From NCBI GenBank assembly GCA_005408345.1, contig SEMN01000018.1:2215001-2279000 (forward strand): a stretch of 64,000 nucleotides of DNA. Direction: 5' to 3'. Shown here piece after piece: positions 61,101-64,000 of the stretch. The notes below the pieces were generated by a model. That model had not been told where the DNA came from. It saw only the letters and a list, made by a program, of their open reading frames with translations, and did not search any database. The number at the start of each line of letters is the position of its first letter. Position 1 is the stretch's first letter. A program made the position numbers and the translations under genes. The stretch is from Macquaria australasica. Its lineage: Eukaryota > Chordata > Actinopteri > Centrarchiformes > Percichthyidae.

Positions 61101-62792
61101 AATTTACTAAGTTTTACACGGGGGGGACTATTTCTTGGCACAGACTCCAGTAAGGAAGATTTTTTAAACTTTAGACAGAGCCAGTAGTTTCCTGCTGCTT
61201 TCAGTCTTTCAGCTCAGCTAAGGTTACTGGCACCAATCTTGTCATCCAATTTCTAAATTTCCCAAAATGTGGAACCATTTAGTAAAATGATTTAGTACTC
61301 TTTGCACCCCTGCCTCTCTTCTGTTGCCCTGTTGTATTCTTTTTTCTTTTTCAGAGATCACAGAGCTGGCAGGGACCAGCACATATCACCATGTTCCAGT
61401 CTCCACCAGGCCTGTAAGGATAAGGACCGTTTTCTTTGGTCCAAGTCCAACACAGCTAAATGGGAAGGACAGAGGGATATAGTGTGGCGTGTATGAGCAT
61501 GTGCAGTACACACTATGGTATACTCTCTCTCCTCCACAATCTTCTTCACTTCGTCTCTTCCTTCAATGTCTTCATAAGCGTCATCACCACTTCCGTATCC
61601 AGAGGCCTGAAGAGAGAAATGAAAGCAGGGAAAAAGGAGTCAGTGGATAAACATGGAGACAGACAAATGATTAAATGCTGTTGAGCAGATAAACACCATC
61701 TGATTTCAATCAGCAGAATAAGAAAGTGAAAGAAACTCAGAATTTATGGGAAAAAAGACATAAGGAAAAGCTAAGTGGGGAGGGAAAGGAAAGTATGGGC
61801 TGGAAGAAGAGAAGTAGAAACCAGTCTAAGAAAATCAACAGTGCTGAATGCAAAATACACAACCTTTTAAAATATTTATTCTTGTATCAAAACATCAGCT
61901 AATGCATTTAACCGTTTCAAACCACGATGAGACATTACTGTGCCTTTATTATATGGGCCCCTGGATAAGACCACATGCATGAACTTGAATAAAATTTGGA
62001 TCATAGTTAGGACAAAAAAAATGTATGTAAAATCTGGATTTCAGATGGATATAGCCATAACTCAAGTTATATATATTTACAATGTATATTTTTAAAAGAA
62101 AGATGAACAGAGGAGAAATCAGCAATTTTTTCAGCTATTTTCACTTTAGGAACATGTGGGAGAAACTATTGTCAAGTTTCAAGTGTTGAATTATTAATAG
62201 ACAATTACATAATAGATTTAACAGTCTCACATTAAAATGGGATGTAAATACTATATATTGTTTCACTATATGGCCAAAAGTATGTGGACACCCAAATATT
62301 TTGGGCAATATGGCCTGGCTGCATTCCAGTTCATCCCAAAGGTGTTGGATGGAGTTGAGGCCAGGTCTCTGTGCAGGTCTAGTCAAGCTCTTCCACACCA
62401 AACTGGGAAAACAATTTCTTTATGGCCCTGGCTTTGTGCACGAGGGCACTGTCATGTAGAGACAGGAAAAGGGTGTTCCCAAAACTGTTGGACACACACT
62501 ATTGCCTAAAATATAATTGTGCGCTGTAGCATTAAGATTTCCTTTATTTGGAATAAGGGAGACCAAATACACAAAAGTATATAGACAGTGCTGTCCGCAC
62601 ACTTTACTGTAGTGACCGTTTTTCACCAGTAGAGGGAGGAACAGTTCCATGTTCAAGCCGACGGAACAAACAAGAACTTCAGTTCTTTCAGACTTGTGTG
62701 TTTTGGTGCACACTCACATAAGGATCGTCCTCCTCACACTGGTCATCTGGGGCCGTGGGATCTGACTTGAGCACCAGCTGCTGGATGGAGCC
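46173..62792 (-). CDS. col15a1: Collagen type XV alpha 1-like (multiplexin), 5'-partial, 40 exons
   Basis: Basement-membrane-zone collagen/proteoglycan. Exons in transcript order: 62718-62792, 61514-61606, 59490-59612, 59019-59048, 58321-58500, 58111-58137, 57756-57818, 57508-57588, 56879-56926, 56454-56588, 55920-55988, 55123-55176, 54665-54700, 54128-54253, 53920-53979, 53762-53797, 53612-53656, 53030-53092, 52662-52697, 52476-52559, 52298-52363, 51959-52021, 51678-51767, 51474-51509, 51275-51328, 50831-50887, 50516-50575, 50365-50383, 50143-50229, 49570-49638, 49243-49268, 48992-49090, 48747-48900, 48546-48619, 48245-48373, 47333-47380, 47155-47217, 46714-46911, 46488-46603, 46173-46374. 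These sum to 1057 codons plus stop in one frame. Gly-X-Y blocks alternate with acidic, Ser-Gly-bearing interruptions. IPIYSFDGRDV, WPQKSIWHGS and GWKEIQLG are closer to collagen XV than XVIII. The least certain joins are the 19-nt exon at 50365-50383 and the 5' edge of 49570-49638. Confidence 0.85.
46386..46430 (-). repeat. A-rich (T-rich on the minus strand) pentanucleotide-like run
   Basis: AAAAT/AAAT repeats lie just 5' of the last collagen exon on the transcript strand, where they form a U-rich tract ahead of the acceptor. Confidence 0.85.
47155..48373 (-). other. col15a1: Multiplexin trimerisation domain and hinge exons
   Basis: Exon 48245-48373 encodes LKTFSTREIMM through EGTLAYVTGTGSLFLKV to QGWKEIQ, which aligns with the collagen XV/XVIII trimerisation domain. 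Exons 47333-47380 and 47155-47217 encode about 37 hinge residues (LGSLIYLSNN...RSVTER) before the endostatin domain. The 864-nt intron 47381-48244 holds nothing recognised. Confidence 0.88.
49101..49158 (-). repeat. Compound (CA)n(TA)n tract next to a collagen splice acceptor
   Basis: On the minus strand this reads (TA)n then (TG)n, ending 10 nt before the acceptor AG of exon 48992-49090. It takes the place of a normal polypyrimidine tract. Confidence 0.95.
55920..55988 (-). other. col15a1: Collagen exon encoding an acidic lead and (Ser-Gly)8
   Basis: The exon reads VIEEWF, then eight Ser-Gly dipeptides, then Q, and is flanked by in-frame GT-AG borders between two Gly-X-Y exons. Repeated Ser-Gly preceded by acidic residues is the classic xylosyltransferase acceptor for chondroitin/heparan sulfate. 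The underlying DNA is a TCTGGT/TCTGGG hexanucleotide repeat, so it may have expanded by slippage. Confidence 0.85.
60900..61265. repeat. Fold-back repeat family A, copy 3
   Basis: GAGAGTTAAATGAGAAGATT at the left, TTAGCTTAGCATGAAGACAG in the inner arm, an inverted GACAGAGCCAGTAG and TTTCAGTCTTTCAGCTCAGC at the right, ending AAATTTCCCAAAATGTGG. Confidence 0.75.
62265..62530 (-). mobile_element. Tc1/mariner-like transposon fragment
   Basis: The end CACTATATGGCCAAAAGTAT matches the left end of the element at 17665. On the minus strand the remains of a transposase read N-S-I-Q-H-L-W-D-E-L-E, close to the Tc1/mariner signature. Frames are broken. The fragment sits in a collagen intron. Confidence 0.7.
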
Positions 62793-64000
62793 CTGGAGAG
62801 AGAAAGAGGAGTGGTGGAAGAAGAAGAGGAGAGTCTGTGTTATGTTGCGTGGTAATTCAGTTAATTCTGTGTCATTCAATTTTATTGAAGCTTATAGCAT
62901 GTGTTTCCCACACACCAGCATACTGCCTGTTTCTTTCAGCAAAACAGTTTATCCATCTCTCCCTCCGTCATTACCCCACACATTATACAGCACAACTGTA
63001 CACACACACACTCAAACATCTGGCAGTGAAACAGGTGTCTCATGCTCATCCAAACTGTCTGCCCTCCAAAGACTCAATCAATCTTTAAGCACCATATTAC
63101 TGTATGGATATTTGTGCAAATTCATCATTTTAGTGGACAAATACCATCCGCACTTATACCAATGATATTAAGATATTAAGTTTTAGTTCCAGCAAGTTGT
63201 AACAAAGCATTGAACTAAGGGTATGACCTTTTACAACAGTCTATTCTTATCTACGGTGAGCTGGTGTAACGCTGAAATAGCTGCAAGTGATGCATTTTTT
63301 GTTTATAATGTAGAGAATTTTTAAAAAATAATGCTGTTACCATTCTGCAAATGTTTCTCAATCCACTGTGACCTTCAACCACATGCGTGTTTTTTGTCTG
63401 TGGTTGTCGAAGGTGCAGTTTGGACTTTCTGTTCAGGGTTTGCCACTATTCTGACAAGTTATCACAAAGAGTTTTAAATCCTTGAATCTGTTCACGAGCA
63501 AGTGTGGAAATGTCTGATGTATGCAGCCGCTGTGTGCCAATGAAAAGAGGGCCCCACTTCATCTGAAGGGGAAAGGTGTGTTTGTCCAATTATTTTGCGT
63601 ATGTATGAGTGTGTGCACACATGCAATTGTGAATAGAATTTTAAATCTGAGAGTCAGTGGGTCTGTCCTCTTATTAGATCAGCAAAGATTTGCCAAAAGC
63701 AATTTCAGCCAAGTTTATTGATACTGAGTTCAGGCCAGAGGACAAACACCTGTTTTTGATGGAATGAAGCACGGTCTATGAAATGTAATGGTGGTGAAGG
63801 AGTGAGAATAGAGAGGGAGGGAAAGAATGGGTGGATATGAGTTGGGGTAGCAACCAAATTAGAGACATCTGTTTGTGCAGTAAACAACACATCTGGAGTA
63901 AACAAAGAAATGCACCACGCAAACATTTCCACTTCTTTCAAACATTTTAGTATGTGAATTCCCCCGTAAATTGAGTCACAACAACAGGGATGAATGACTT
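62793..64000. other. Non-coding right edge, presumed collagen intron
   Basis: No exon matching the remaining TSPN domain was found before the window ends. Short CA and GA-rich patches occur (about 63001, 62790-62830). Otherwise nothing was recognised. Confidence 0.6.

Larger units (their letters stand above)
54701..62717 (-). other. Collagen introns, 5' half
   Basis: Long gaps are 54701-55122, 55177-55919, 55989-56453, 56927-57507, 58501-59018, 59049-59489, 59613-61513 and 61607-62717. The gap 59613-61513 carries a fold-back repeat copy (60900-61265), and 61607-62717 a Tc1-like fragment (62265-62530). Nothing else was recognised. Confidence 0.6.
56879..62792 (-). other. col15a1: N-terminal region: end of TSPN domain and acidic Ser-Gly region
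   Basis: Exon 62718-62792 (GSIQQLVLKSDPTAPDDQC) is the last strand of the thrombospondin-N/laminin-G-like domain. Exon 61514-61606 begins ASGYGSGDDAYEDIE and exon 59490-59612 contains DDDEDVEETSGQEVEV; both are acidic with Ser-Gly. The triple helix starts at 58321-58500 (VSPGQKGERGEPGPAG). Exon 56879-56926 (EGSGFEDFESDAEIIM) is a further non-collagenous insert. Confidence 0.8.

Overview
The window is vertebrate genomic DNA, almost certainly from a ray-finned fish and probably a percomorph teleost. The evidence is small exons with GT-AG introns, abundant (CA)n/(TG)n microsatellites, and several dispersed repeat families that I recognise as common in percomorph genomes. Nothing suggests prokaryotic or viral DNA. 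The four genes were assembled by eye, joining exons with consistent phase and checking against family sequences.

Layout. 1-7121 is non-coding, presumably a 5' intron of the first gene. 7122-35510 (+) carries 23 exons of a dpp6 gene (dipeptidyl-peptidase-like protein 6, an auxiliary subunit of Kv4 potassium channels), running to the stop codon; the cytoplasmic, transmembrane and first extracellular exons lie upstream of the window. A probable 2.2-kb 3' UTR follows. On the minus strand, tail-to-tail with dpp6, lies a complete nine-exon ggh (gamma-glutamyl hydrolase, 38867-41712). Next on the minus strand is a complete five-exon apolipoprotein D gene (42562-43699). From 46173 to the right edge the minus strand holds 40 exons (1057 residues) of a type XV-like multiplexin collagen: the end of the thrombospondin-N-like domain, an acidic Ser-Gly-rich region, the interrupted triple helix, the trimerisation domain and the endostatin/restin domain. 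Its first exons lie beyond 64000.

The genes are not an operon and I see no shared pathway: a channel subunit, a folate-polyglutamate hydrolase, a lipocalin and a basement-membrane proteoglycan. Their human counterparts lie on different chromosomes, so the arrangement is probably a fish rearrangement.

Points worth a second look: valine at the catalytic-serine position of dpp6; a perfect (Ser-Gly)8 exon plus other acidic Ser-Gly motifs in the collagen; long UG tracts placed at a dpp6 donor and a collagen acceptor; a fold-back repeat inside the probable dpp6 3' UTR; and an unexplained exon-like reading frame at 37563-37664. I found no undescribed multi-gene system.
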